Shown: positions 25,909-33,489 of the stretch, in pieces | How the letters are laid out: every line of letters begins with the position of its first letter | Position numbering within the stretch: the first letter of the stretch is position 1 | Assembly (NCBI GenBank): GCA_019694165.1 | Contig: JAIBCL010000007.1 | Coordinates: 186,001-250,000 of the forward strand | DNA: 64,000 bases | From: Verrucomicrobiaceae bacterium | GTDB lineage: Bacteria; Verrucomicrobiota; Verrucomicrobiia; Verrucomicrobiales; Verrucomicrobiaceae | Direction of reading: 5' to 3' | Notes under the pieces: generated by a model | Seen by the model: only the letters and a program-made list of their open reading frames with translations | What the model was told of the DNA's origin: nothing | The model's database searches: none | Translations under genes and position numbers: made by a program

Positions 25909-26512
25909 CGAATGAAAAGTACGTCTGAGCGACTGGCTCGAACGACCGCCGATGAACCGGACAAGGGCCGTGACGCCGGAGCGCTTCAAGATGTCGTGGA
26001 GTACCGTAGCCTTTGTGTTCATCGAATCCGTACTCGGGGTGCTTCATCGCCAGTGCTCGCATGAGCCGGTCACGCGTGACCTTGGCGATCACGCTCGCGG
26101 CGGCAATCGAAAAGCTCAGCCCGTCGCCGCCCACCAGCGCCCGGTGATGCACGGGAAAGTCACGCACGGCCGTGCCGTCGATGAGCGCTGCATCCGGTTT
26201 CACCGGCAGTCCGTCCACCGCGCGCCGCATCGCCACCCAGGTGGCCTGCAGGATGTTGACGCGGTCGATCTCGTCCACCTCCACCATCACGCAGTTCCAC
26301 AAGATGCGCCCGTCCGCCGTCAGATCGCCGTAGATTTCCTCCCGCTGCCGTTCGCTCAGCTTCTTTGAGTCGTTCAGCATCTTGTGGCGGAACTTCTCTG
26401 GCAGGATCACCGCCGCCGCACATACCGGTCCCGCGAGCGGTCCGCGCCCCACTTCATCCACTCCGGCGATGACCAGAAATCCGTCGGCACGGAGCGCGCG
26501 CTCGTATTTCAT
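25901..26512 (-). CDS. rnhB: Ribonuclease HII
   Basis: 203 aa from ATG 26512. It removes RNA from RNA-DNA hybrids and mis-incorporated ribonucleotides. The catalytic DEDD set is visible: D19 and E20 in 'AGVDEVGRGPLAGPV', the Asp in 'AALIDGTA', and the Asp in 'IAKVTRDRLM'. Also present are 'LNDSKKLSERQRE' and the C-terminal 'EYGFDEHKGYGTPRHLEALRRHGPCPVHRRSF', which defines type II. Length is standard. It precedes and overlaps yraN. Confidence 0.98.
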   Translation of the reverse strand: MKYERALRADGFLVIAGVDEVGRGPLAGPVCAAAVILPEKFRHKMLNDSKKLSERQREEIYGDLTADGRILWNCVMVEVDEIDRVNILQATWVAMRRAVDGLPVKPDAALIDGTAVRDFPVHHRALVGGDGLSFSIAAASVIAKVTRDRLMRALAMKHPEYGFDEHKGYGTPRHLEALRRHGPCPVHRRSFEPVAQTYFSFDA

Positions 26513-26623
26513 CGACGGGCGCAGAGCGGTGGAACTTCGGGGTTTCAAGCAGGACGATTGAAGGCGGGGCTTGGCGGAAAAGGACAGTCCGGATCGCGAG
26601 GGCGGCGGTGATCCCGCGCCATC

Positions 26624-26968
26624 TTACTCCCGCAGCAGATAGGCCGGCAGCCAGCCTTCCTCGCCGTCTTCGTTCCGGCACCAATGCCAGCCTTGCACCT
26701 CGCGCACGGAGGTGACCGGCTCGTCTTTGACCACGCTGAGATCCCGGGCGTGAAACGGCAGCCTCACCTCGGCCGTGCCGTCGTCTCCCGGGGTGAGAAT
26801 ATCTTCCGGCACGTAGCTCCCGCGGCCATTGATGGCCGTCACCCAGATCCAGCCCGGCCAGTCGGAATCACGGCGGCCGATGCGGACACGTTCTCCAGCC
26901 TGCAGCACAAGTGGAGCGCGGTCGATGACCTGGTAATCAGCGTTGGCGAGGAAAGTGCGTTCTGTCAT
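26624..26968 (-). CDS. SH3-like domain protein, 114 aa
   Basis: Starting at ATG 26968 the protein begins 'MTERTFLANADYQVIDRAPL' and contains two consecutive SH3-like modules: residues 1-55 ('LQAGERVRIGRRDSDWPGWIWVTAINGRGSYVPEDIL') and 58-114 ('YVPEDIL' linker, then 'DEPVTSVREVQGWHWCRNEDGEEGWLPAYLL'). Each ends in the G-W/Y-V/L-P turn typical of SH3 folds. There is no signal peptide, so it is cytoplasmic. Ligand unknown. A longer in-frame reading to 27148 is basic and cysteine-rich and unlikely to be translated. Confidence 0.8.
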   Translation of the reverse strand: MTERTFLANADYQVIDRAPLVLQAGERVRIGRRDSDWPGWIWVTAINGRGSYVPEDILTPGDDGTAEVRLPFHARDLSVVKDEPVTSVREVQGWHWCRNEDGEEGWLPAYLLRE

Positions 26969-27184
26969 GGCGCGAGCATAGGTGCCTTTCGCCGCCCGGC
27001 AACCAAACCGAAGGAACCTTCGCTGGCACTCGACGGCAGTCCGTGGACGGGCGATCCCCAGGTTCTTGCCATCCGGATCCAGCCTCAACGCAGCACGATC
27101 CGCCACTCCACACCCCAACCACCGCCCTGAACACCGAACACTGAGCACCGATCACGCACCACCCCGCCACATCGCCCCACAAGT

Positions 27185-27230
27185 CCGACACCTGTAGGAT
27201 ATTCCGCTCGACAAATCCGACAAGTGTCGG
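27185..27230 (+). promoter_or_regulatory. Two tandem BlaI-type operator palindromes
   Basis: CCGACA-CC-TGTAGG (27185-27198) and CCGACA-AG-TGTCGG (27217-27230) are dyads with 6-bp arms and 2-bp spacers, matching the NNNACA-NN-TGTNNN layout of BlaI/MecI-family operators. Their centres are 32 bp apart, about three helical turns, so two repressor dimers would lie on one DNA face. They sit immediately before the blaI-like start codon, which suggests autoregulation. Confidence 0.65.
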
Positions 27231-27246
27231 CAAACTCGCGGAATAT
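27199..27246. repeat. Inverted repeat overlapping the blaI-like start codon
   Basis: ATATTCCGC (27199-27207) is exactly complementary to GCGGAATAT (27238-27246). The right arm runs into the ATG at 27245, so a transcript starting upstream could fold the initiation codon into a stem enclosing the second operator. Confidence 0.5.
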
Positions 27247-27649
27247 GGCGAAAAAATCTCTTCCCCCACTCTCCGCCGCCGAGCAGGCGCTCATGGATTT
27301 GCTCTGGAAAAAGCATCCGGCAACCGTGCTGGAACTGCTCGATCTCGTGAACCAGGGCCGGACCGATCCGGTGACGCGGAACACGCTCCAGACGCAGCTC
27401 TCGCGCCTGGAGGCGAAGGGCTGGATCGTGCGGGATGATACGAGCCGCACGCACGCCTACGAACCGGCGGTCGCGGAGCATCGCGGCCGCACCAGCGTGC
27501 TCGCCGAGCTGAAGCGCCGCCTCTTCGGCGGCAGCGGGCTGGCGCTCGTCCGGTGCCTCGTGGAGAGCGGCGAGATCAGCGAGGCGGAGCTGGCCGAGCT
27601 GCGGAAACTGGTGCGCGCAAACGCCACCAAGAAGGGAGGCGCGTCATGA
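27245..27649 (+). CDS. BlaI/MecI family transcriptional repressor
   Basis: 134 aa from ATG 27245. The winged-helix domain is complete: 'LSAAEQALMDLLWKKHPATVLELLDLVNQ', recognition helix 'VTRNTLQTQLSRLEAKGWIVRDD' and wing 'SRTHAYEPAV', followed by a dimerisation helix pair ('LALVRCLVESGEISEAELAELRKLV'). Such repressors are inactivated when the partner M56 protease senses a signal. The next gene encodes that partner and overlaps by 4 bp. Verrucomicrobia and Planctomycetes carry many such pairs, most not linked to beta-lactams. Confidence 0.93.
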   Translation: MAKKSLPPLSAAEQALMDLLWKKHPATVLELLDLVNQGRTDPVTRNTLQTQLSRLEAKGWIVRDDTSRTHAYEPAVAEHRGRTSVLAELKRRLFGGSGLALVRCLVESGEISEAELAELRKLVRANATKKGGAS

Positions 27650-30129
27650 GTGCAGGCACGATTTCCCTGCTGAATTTCGCCATTCACAGCCTCGTGCTGG
27701 CTGCCGCAGGCTGGGTGATCACGCGCTTCTGCATTCGTGACGCAATGCGGCGCAGCATCGCGGCGAATCTGGCCCTGATCGTTACATTGTGCGGGGCCTT
27801 CGATGTTTCGTTCTGGCAGTATCCGCGCGAGACGAAACCTGTCCCGGTGGTAACGACGGTGCGCCACGCCTTCTCCGCCGACTGGCGGATCGTCGTGCCA
27901 GCGCAAACGACGGAGCCGCAGCCTATGGTAGTCACGCCGCCGCAGCGCTCCGCATGGGATGTGAATGTGATCGCAAGCTGGCTGCGCTGGACTTTCTGGA
28001 GCGTCGCGGCGGCGCTGCTCACATGGCATCTGGCGCAAAGCGTGCGTGTGCAGCGCTGGGCGTGGCGGCTGCGGTTTCCGTCGCGCGCGGAATACGACGC
28101 GCTGCCGCACGACGTGCGCTGCGAGCGGTTGCGTGTCTTCGATGGCGCGGGCACGCCGTGTGTCGCGGGCCTGTTCAAACCTGTGATCGCAGTACCGGCG
28201 TCGGCATTTCAAACACTCACGGCGCGCGAGTGGCGCTGGCTGATGCGGCACGAGGAAGAGCATCTGCGCTGCAACGATACCGTCGCGGCGTTTCTACATG
28301 GTATCATCCGCGCACTGGCGTGGTGGAATCCGTTTGTCCACGCGCTGATCGAGAGCTTCGCGCGCGCTCGCGAGGAGGTGTGCGATGCGGCGGCGGTGCG
28401 CGGTGAGGGCGACAGCGGAGCTTACGCGGAGTTTCTTCTTGGCTGGGCGAATCAACCTCGGCTGCAAACTTCGGGCGTGATGCCCATCGCGCAATCGCGT
28501 CCCGCACGCCGGCTGCGCTCGCGGCTGGTGGCGCTGATGGAGGCGCGCGGTGTGAGGCAGCGTCTGGGCGCGCTCTTTGTGCTGGCTTGCGCGGCGCTTG
28601 CATTGCTGGGTCCGGTGCTCGTGTCGTCCATCGGCATCGCGACGAGTGCGGTGGCGCAGGGGCCTGCGGCGGTGAAGGCGGAGGGCGGGCAGATGTTCAC
28701 GCGCATCTACAAAGTGCCGCCAGATTTTGCGAAGGATGCGAAAGACGCGAAGTCATGGCTGGTGGAGCGCGGGGTGAGCTTTCCTGATGGCGCTGCCTCA
28801 GTGCTGAGCCGCGCGGCTTCGCAGCTCATCGTGAAGAACACGAAGGCAAACTTGGAGAAAGTCGAGAAACTGGTCGCCGCTGGGTCGGTGATCGCGCCGC
28901 AAGTCTATGTGACGAGCAAGATCATCGTGGCTGACAAGTTTTTTGGCGAGCACGGGAAGGTTTTGTCGAAACCGAAGGTCCAGGAGATTCTGAGATCAGC
29001 CGCTGAGGCCGTGGTCGTTGCAAACAGAGTGTCCGGCTCCGACGGCATCGCGGTCACGAAGCTTCCCAGCATAACGACCAAGATGGCGCAGCGCGCGACG
29101 GTGGAGATGATCCGCGAAGGGCCGCCGAGTGATCCGCCCAAGTTTGCCGGGACAATAATCGAAATCGGCACACTGCCGAAGAAGAACGGTCGCATCGAGG
29201 CGAGCATCAATCCCGCCTTTGGGACGGATGATGGCAAGCGCTTGCTAGACACGCGCGATATTTCGAAAGTGGACTGGAGCCATGTCATCATTCTGGCCAC
29301 GGAGGCGCGCGCCGAGATCGTGTCAGGGGATACTCTCGTGGCGCATCTCAAGGTGGGAATACAACACATCACCACGCTGGTGACCATGATGGCTTTGGCA
29401 CCGAACGGCGAGCCGGCTCCCGGAGGATTCGGCGAGAAGATCAGCCTGGTGTCTGCTGATGAGCTGGAGAAAAACAAAACCGACCTGCAATCTCCGCGCG
29501 ATTTTGAGATCATCGCCAAACAAGTGGAGGAGAGAAACGCGGCAGCGGAGCGCAGGCGGATTTATCTCACCGCGAAGGTGGTGGATGCGACGCAGCCGAA
29601 AGACAGCGGGCTTGGCTTTGACTGGTTGCTTGATAGTGCCTTTGGTATTCCTTCCGTCGCATCATCCGGGAACGCGGTGCCGGCAGAGAAACCGAAAGCT
29701 CAAGCCCTCCCGCCACCGGGCATTATCGCGCTGGCTGGTGTCATGACCGATCCGCAATTCCAAGTGGTGATCCGTGCGCTGCTCCAGCGCAAAGACGCGA
29801 CAATGGCGTCTCTGCCAAGCGCAACCGTGAAGCCGGAGGTGGCACACACGTTTGTGATACCGAAAGAGCTGGAGAGTTTGGGACTCATCGTCAAGCCCGT
29901 CATCAGTGCCGATGGCTACACTCTCGATCTCAACATCAGCGCATCATCGGCTCCTGGTGGCGACGCGCCGAGGAAGGTCAACACAGCAGTGACGATCTGG
30001 GACGGCCACACGGTCGTGCTCGGTGGACTGATGAGCGAGGACGAGAAGGGCAAGCACTCGCGGCTCATTTTCATCACGGCGAAGATCATCGATTCGAGCG
30101 GAGCGCCCCTGAGCAAGCAAACGCGGTGA
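27646..30129 (+). CDS. BlaR1-like M56 peptidase fused to secretin-like C-terminal region
   Basis: 827 aa, start coupled to the repressor stop (ATGA) with a GGGAGG ribosome site. The N-terminal half is the M56 membrane protease: hydrophobic segments near 8-28, 38-56 and 110-128, then zinc motif HEEEH at 202-206 and 'REEVCDAAAV' at 242-251, and another membrane segment near 310-335. There is no penicillin-binding sensor. Instead about 490 extracytoplasmic residues follow, with 'FTRIYKVPPDF', 'APQVYVTSKIIVADKFF', and a final 'TAVTIWDGHTVVLGGLMSEDE...SRLIFITAKIID' resembling type II/III secretin domains. Presumably a signal-sensing protease that cleaves the repressor; the ligand is unknown. Confidence 0.85.
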   Translation: MSAGTISLLNFAIHSLVLAAAGWVITRFCIRDAMRRSIAANLALIVTLCGAFDVSFWQYPRETKPVPVVTTVRHAFSADWRIVVPAQTTEPQPMVVTPPQRSAWDVNVIASWLRWTFWSVAAALLTWHLAQSVRVQRWAWRLRFPSRAEYDALPHDVRCERLRVFDGAGTPCVAGLFKPVIAVPASAFQTLTAREWRWLMRHEEEHLRCNDTVAAFLHGIIRALAWWNPFVHALIESFARAREEVCDAAAVRGEGDSGAYAEFLLGWANQPRLQTSGVMPIAQSRPARRLRSRLVALMEARGVRQRLGALFVLACAALALLGPVLVSSIGIATSAVAQGPAAVKAEGGQMFTRIYKVPPDFAKDAKDAKSWLVERGVSFPDGAASVLSRAASQLIVKNTKANLEKVEKLVAAGSVIAPQVYVTSKIIVADKFFGEHGKVLSKPKVQEILRSAAEAVVVANRVSGSDGIAVTKLPSITTKMAQRATVEMIREGPPSDPPKFAGTIIEIGTLPKKNGRIEASINPAFGTDDGKRLLDTRDISKVDWSHVIILATEARAEIVSGDTLVAHLKVGIQHITTLVTMMALAPNGEPAPGGFGEKISLVSADELEKNKTDLQSPRDFEIIAKQVEERNAAAERRRIYLTAKVVDATQPKDSGLGFDWLLDSAFGIPSVASSGNAVPAEKPKAQALPPPGIIALAGVMTDPQFQVVIRALLQRKDATMASLPSATVKPEVAHTFVIPKELESLGLIVKPVISADGYTLDLNISASSAPGGDAPRKVNTAVTIWDGHTVVLGGLMSEDEKGKHSRLIFITAKIIDSSGAPLSKQTR

Positions 30130-30181
30130 GGGAAACACATGGGCTTGACCGCCGCATGGCGTGCTGTCTCGTGGCCTGCCC

Positions 30182-30397
30182 ATGCCCGAGATCCTCTCCA
30201 CCAGCCTCTTCCGCGAAGTGTGCGATGCCGTGTTCTTCCGTGTGCTGGGCGGGCGCAATGGGCCGGCTTACATCGACATGCTCGATGCGCTGGATCGCGA
30301 GTGCGAGGAGCAGCCGGACGGGCTGGATCGCGCGGAGGCCGTCGAGATCGCGCGATCAGACACTGGTCGTGTCGGCCAAAAGGGAGGGATCAAATGA
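30182..30397 (+). CDS. Small JetA N-terminus-like protein, 71 aa
   Basis: Starts at ATG 30182 and ends overlapping the jetA start by 4 bp (ATGA). Residues 17-52 ('FFRVLGGRNGPAYIDMLDAL...LDRAEAVEI') align with JetA residues 18-56 ('FFRPLARPSAPVYVDCADRL...LSQRETTEI'), sharing FFR, L, P, Y, D, D, L, R, E and EI. It therefore looks like a free-standing copy of the JetA N-terminal helical/winged-helix segment, either a functional small subunit or a truncated paralogue. The tail (RSDTGRVGQKGGIK) is unlike JetA. It is expressed together with jetA if translated. Confidence 0.55.
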   Translation: MPEILSTSLFREVCDAVFFRVLGGRNGPAYIDMLDALDRECEEQPDGLDRAEAVEIARSDTGRVGQKGGIK

Positions 30398-31872
30398 ACG
30401 GCCCTCTCCTCAGCGCCCGTCTCAGTCGCAGCGTTTCGGTCGATTTTTTTCGCCCGCTGGCCCGGCCTTCCGCGCCGGTGTATGTGGACTGCGCCGACAG
30501 GCTGATCGAGGAGGCGGGCGAGGCCGGACGACTCTCGCAGCGGGAGACGACGGAGATCATCAAAGAGGTCATCGCGCGGCATCCGCTTTCGTTGCTGGCC
30601 GAGGACGAAGGTGCTGCGCTGCGCGATGCGCGGCAGCGCGCGGGTCAGTTTTTCAATCGCCTCATCGCTGCCGGCTGGCTGGAAGATCAGACGCTGGGCT
30701 TGCATGAACGCTGGGCCGTCGTCACGCCAGGGCTGCGACCGCTCATGCGCATGCTGCGCGACCTCGCCGAGGATCGCGTGGCGGAGCTGAAAACATTTGC
30801 CGACACCCTGCGCGGCCTTTGCCAGACGCTGGAGGAGCGCGGCGTGCTCGATCCCCAGATCCATCAACCCGACGAACTGCGCTCCACCATCACCGACCTC
30901 TCGCAGCGTCTCGAACGCGCCATCGAGCAACTCCACGCGGTGGAAAAAATCGTCACCAGCTTCGAGCAGCGCCAAAGACAGACCACGACCGCCGCCGACA
31001 CGCTGAATCTGCTCTACGAGGAGTTCGGCCAGGGCCAGCACATGGTCTGCTACGATGCCTTGCGTCGGGGCGGATTGCTCACGCGCATCGAGAACGCTCG
31101 CAGCGCCATCTCCGAGCGTCACGACGACCCGCTCATGCGCGAGCGTCTCGCCGAAGGACTGCGCGAGCACTACGGCTACGACAACTCGGAGTCCTACGAT
31201 CAGGCGGTCACGATGCTCACCAAGCTCGAACGTGATCTCGGCGGCCTGAAACGGCGCGCGGAGGCCATCGATCTGCGCATGGCCGCCTTCAACCGCCTCA
31301 GCCAGCAGCGTTATCGCTACCAGACCGAGCTGCGCGGCCGGCGACCGGAGATCATCAAAGCCTACTGCGACGCGATCAACGCCGCACGCGCCGGCGGTCG
31401 CTTTTCCGAGTTTGCAGGCCAGCCTGCCGATTTCTCGCCCCGCTGTGTCGAGACACGCTTCTTCTTCGGCACCGAGTCGCTCTACAAACCGCGCCGCACC
31501 AAGTCGCCCGTCGATCTCACGTTCGGTGAGAGTGGTGCCTCAAAACAAAGCGAAGATGACGTGCTCGCCGCTTGGAAAGAGCGCCAGCGCCTGGCCCTCA
31601 CACCGCAACGTGCCGCGCGCCTCGTCGCGAAGCTGCTGCCCGCCAAAGGCCGCTCGACGAGCACCGAAGACATCACCTTGGAGACCACCGACGATCTGCT
31701 CGATCTCCTCGCCGTCGTCGCCTACGAGCACGCGCCCGCCCTCGCTGGCAAACGCATCCGCTGGAATGTCGATGGCCTCCGCCGTCGAAACGGCCTGGAG
31801 CCACATGTTCTCGAGCACGATGAGATCGCTGAACACCGCGTGGAGCGGTTTGCGATCACACGAGAGGGGTGA
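30394..31872 (+). CDS. jetA: Wadjet defence protein JetA (kleisin-like)
   Basis: 492 aa, ATG 30394 with an AGGGAGG ribosome site. It begins 'VDFFRPLARPSAPVYVDCADRLIEEAGE', a typical JetA opening, then 'RAGQFFNRLIAAGWLE', 'PGLRPLMRMLRDLAEDR', 'LNLLYEEFGQGQHMVCYDALRRGGLLTRI' and coiled-coil segments 'RLERAIEQLHAVEKIV' and 'MLTKLERDLGGLKRRAE'. JetA is the kleisin subunit that bridges the JetC SMC-type ATPase in Wadjet, a system that extrudes DNA loops and cuts small circular DNA such as plasmids. Subtype not assigned from sequence alone. It is followed by a two-gene insertion before jetB. Confidence 0.88.
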   Translation: MNGPLLSARLSRSVSVDFFRPLARPSAPVYVDCADRLIEEAGEAGRLSQRETTEIIKEVIARHPLSLLAEDEGAALRDARQRAGQFFNRLIAAGWLEDQTLGLHERWAVVTPGLRPLMRMLRDLAEDRVAELKTFADTLRGLCQTLEERGVLDPQIHQPDELRSTITDLSQRLERAIEQLHAVEKIVTSFEQRQRQTTTAADTLNLLYEEFGQGQHMVCYDALRRGGLLTRIENARSAISERHDDPLMRERLAEGLREHYGYDNSESYDQAVTMLTKLERDLGGLKRRAEAIDLRMAAFNRLSQQRYRYQTELRGRRPEIIKAYCDAINAARAGGRFSEFAGQPADFSPRCVETRFFFGTESLYKPRRTKSPVDLTFGESGASKQSEDDVLAAWKERQRLALTPQRAARLVAKLLPAKGRSTSTEDITLETTDDLLDLLAVVAYEHAPALAGKRIRWNVDGLRRRNGLEPHVLEHDEIAEHRVERFAITREG

Positions 31873-31919
31873 TGCCGTTCGAAGCTTGGCAAGATGCTCC
31901 TCTGGAATAATATCTCACC

Positions 31920-32195
31920 ATGCAGTTCATCCAGAGTCCGCCAGAACTTCATCCGCTCATGGACGCCATTCGTCGTGATCGCGTGATCAGGGCGCGGAGG
32001 CAAACTCCCGAGGAGCGCTTCGCGGAGGCGATGGAGATGACCGACTTCGCTTTCGAGGTGATGGAGGCATCGGTAAAGGATTCCCATCCAGGTGCGGATG
32101 ACGAAACGGTGACTCGCATTTTGCGGGATCGGCTGGCCCGTCTCCGGAAACGTGAAGACAGGGGAATCTTCGTCCCATTGGAGAAGCCCGAATGA
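31920..32195 (+). CDS. Small partner of nucleotidyltransferase, 91 aa
   Basis: Begins 'MQFIQSPPELHPLMDAIRRDRVIRARRQTPEERFAEAMEMTDFAFEVMEA' and continues 'PGADDETVTRILRDRLARLRKRED'. The 'ARR-x-T-P-E-E-R-F' motif and the 'HPGADDE...RLARLR' tail are typical of small proteins paired with stand-alone nucleotidyltransferases in Planctomycetes and Verrucomicrobia. The role is not established; a toxin-antitoxin-like arrangement is a common interpretation. Its stop overlaps the next start by 4 bp (ATGA), so the pair is coupled. It begins 47 bp after jetA. Confidence 0.75.
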   Translation: MQFIQSPPELHPLMDAIRRDRVIRARRQTPEERFAEAMEMTDFAFEVMEASVKDSHPGADDETVTRILRDRLARLRKREDRGIFVPLEKPE

Positions 32196-32749
32196 AGCAA
32201 AGCGAACTGGTAGCCTTCGTCCTGGAAGCAGCGGATCGCGCCGCCGTATCCTGCATGGTGGGAGGCTCCGTGGCCTGCATGAATTACATGATTCCTCGGG
32301 CCACGAAAGACTTCGATCTGGTGATTCAGATTCAAGAGCCGCAGTTCACCGCTTTTCTCCAGGAAGTGGATTCGCAGTTTCAGTTGGACCCGCAGGTGTA
32401 TATCGAAACGCTGACAGGCACGAAACGCTACATCCTGAAACATCGCACGACGGCGTTTGATGTGGAGCTTTTCATTCTCAGCGAGGATCCACACCACCTC
32501 TCCATGTGGAGCCGGAAGCGGCTTCGTCGGCAGGTTTTCTGCACGCGCGATGCCTGGACGGCAACAGCCGAGGACATGATCATCCAAAAACTGCGCTGGG
32601 CGCGTCCGCAGGATCTTGTGGACGCCGACAGCATGATCGTCGTGCAAGGCGATGAACTCGACTGGCCATACATCGAGCACTGGTGTGATCTGCATGGCAC
32701 CCGTGACAGGTTGGAAAAAATTCGGGCGGACATTCCTCCGGTGACTTGA
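32192..32749 (+). CDS. Nucleotidyltransferase (AbiEii/DUF6036-like) inside the Wadjet locus
   Basis: 185 aa. The nucleotidyltransferase core 'CMVGGSVACMNY...RATKDFDLVIQI' gives GGS plus D-x-D (D-F-D) at about residues 24-48, and 'TTAFDVELFIL' supplies the third acidic residue. The C-terminal 'TAEDMIIQKLRWARPQDLVDADSMI' and 'LDWPYIEHWCDLHG' are typical of the group used as toxins or stress effectors (AbiEii-like). Coupled to the 91-residue partner. It lies between jetA and jetB, which normally are adjacent, so it is an insertion or an accessory module. Confidence 0.85.
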   Translation: MKQSELVAFVLEAADRAAVSCMVGGSVACMNYMIPRATKDFDLVIQIQEPQFTAFLQEVDSQFQLDPQVYIETLTGTKRYILKHRTTAFDVELFILSEDPHHLSMWSRKRLRRQVFCTRDAWTATAEDMIIQKLRWARPQDLVDADSMIVVQGDELDWPYIEHWCDLHGTRDRLEKIRADIPPVT

Positions 32750-32835
32750 GAAGTGACGGCTGAAAGTTGCAGGTTGCTCCACTGGTGAGCCTTTCATGTT
32801 GCCACACATCTTCTCTGTTCTACCTCTCACGGCCC

Positions 32836-33489
32836 ATGTCTGTCTCCACCTCCGATCCTCTCTGGCCGCGCTCCTTTTGGAGTGATGTGCCTGATGGCGA
32901 CCGCGCTGCGCTGCGCGAGGTGCTGGCGGAGTTGCTGGGGCGTGGCGTGTTGCTGGGCGATGAGGGCAGCGGTCGTGAGTTGTATCTGCTGGCGCGCGAT
33001 CACTACCGCACGCATGTGGAGGACTACCTCGCGCCGCTGGCGCTAGAGTTGATCATCGATGAAGAACACTCGCTGCTCCAGGCACGGCCGCGCACCGAGT
33101 CGTGCTTGTTGCTCGGTCGCTTCGACAAGGACGAGACGCTCGCGCTGCTGGCCCTGTGGAGGCTCTACGATGATGAAATCAGCACCGGCAGCCAGGAGGC
33201 GGTGATTGTCACCGTCGATCAGTTGTGGGCCGCGCTGAAGGTATACTTCGACAAAGTCGCCACGCCGGAGAAATCGCAGATCGAAGCCTGCCTCGCGCGG
33301 TTGCGCCGTCATCGCCTCATCCGCACGCTGAAGCCCGAAGGCATGACGCAGGCTGGCGAGATGCAGATTGAGATCCTGCCGAGCCTCGCACGGGTGATTC
33401 CCTTTGATGACATCGCTGCCTGGCAGGCGCGGGTAGAGCAGTTTCAGCCGCCGAAGGATGGCGCGGATGCCGGGGAGGTGCTGGCATGA
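32836..33489 (+). CDS. jetB: Wadjet defence protein JetB (DUF4194, KITE-like)
   Basis: 217 aa from ATG 32836 (start upstream at 32767 would add a cysteine-rich stretch unlike the family). It has 'FWSDVPDGDRAALREVLAELLGRGVLL', 'HYRTHVEDYLAPLALELIIDEEHSLLQARP', 'LALLALWRLYDDEIS', 'VTVDQLWAALKVYFDK' and 'CLARLRRHRLIRTL', the pattern of tandem winged-helix DUF4194 proteins. JetB dimers bind the JetA kleisin next to the JetC coiled coils. Its stop overlaps the jetC start by 4 bp. Confidence 0.9.
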   Translation: MSVSTSDPLWPRSFWSDVPDGDRAALREVLAELLGRGVLLGDEGSGRELYLLARDHYRTHVEDYLAPLALELIIDEEHSLLQARPRTESCLLLGRFDKDETLALLALWRLYDDEISTGSQEAVIVTVDQLWAALKVYFDKVATPEKSQIEACLARLRRHRLIRTLKPEGMTQAGEMQIEILPSLARVIPFDDIAAWQARVEQFQPPKDGADAGEVLA

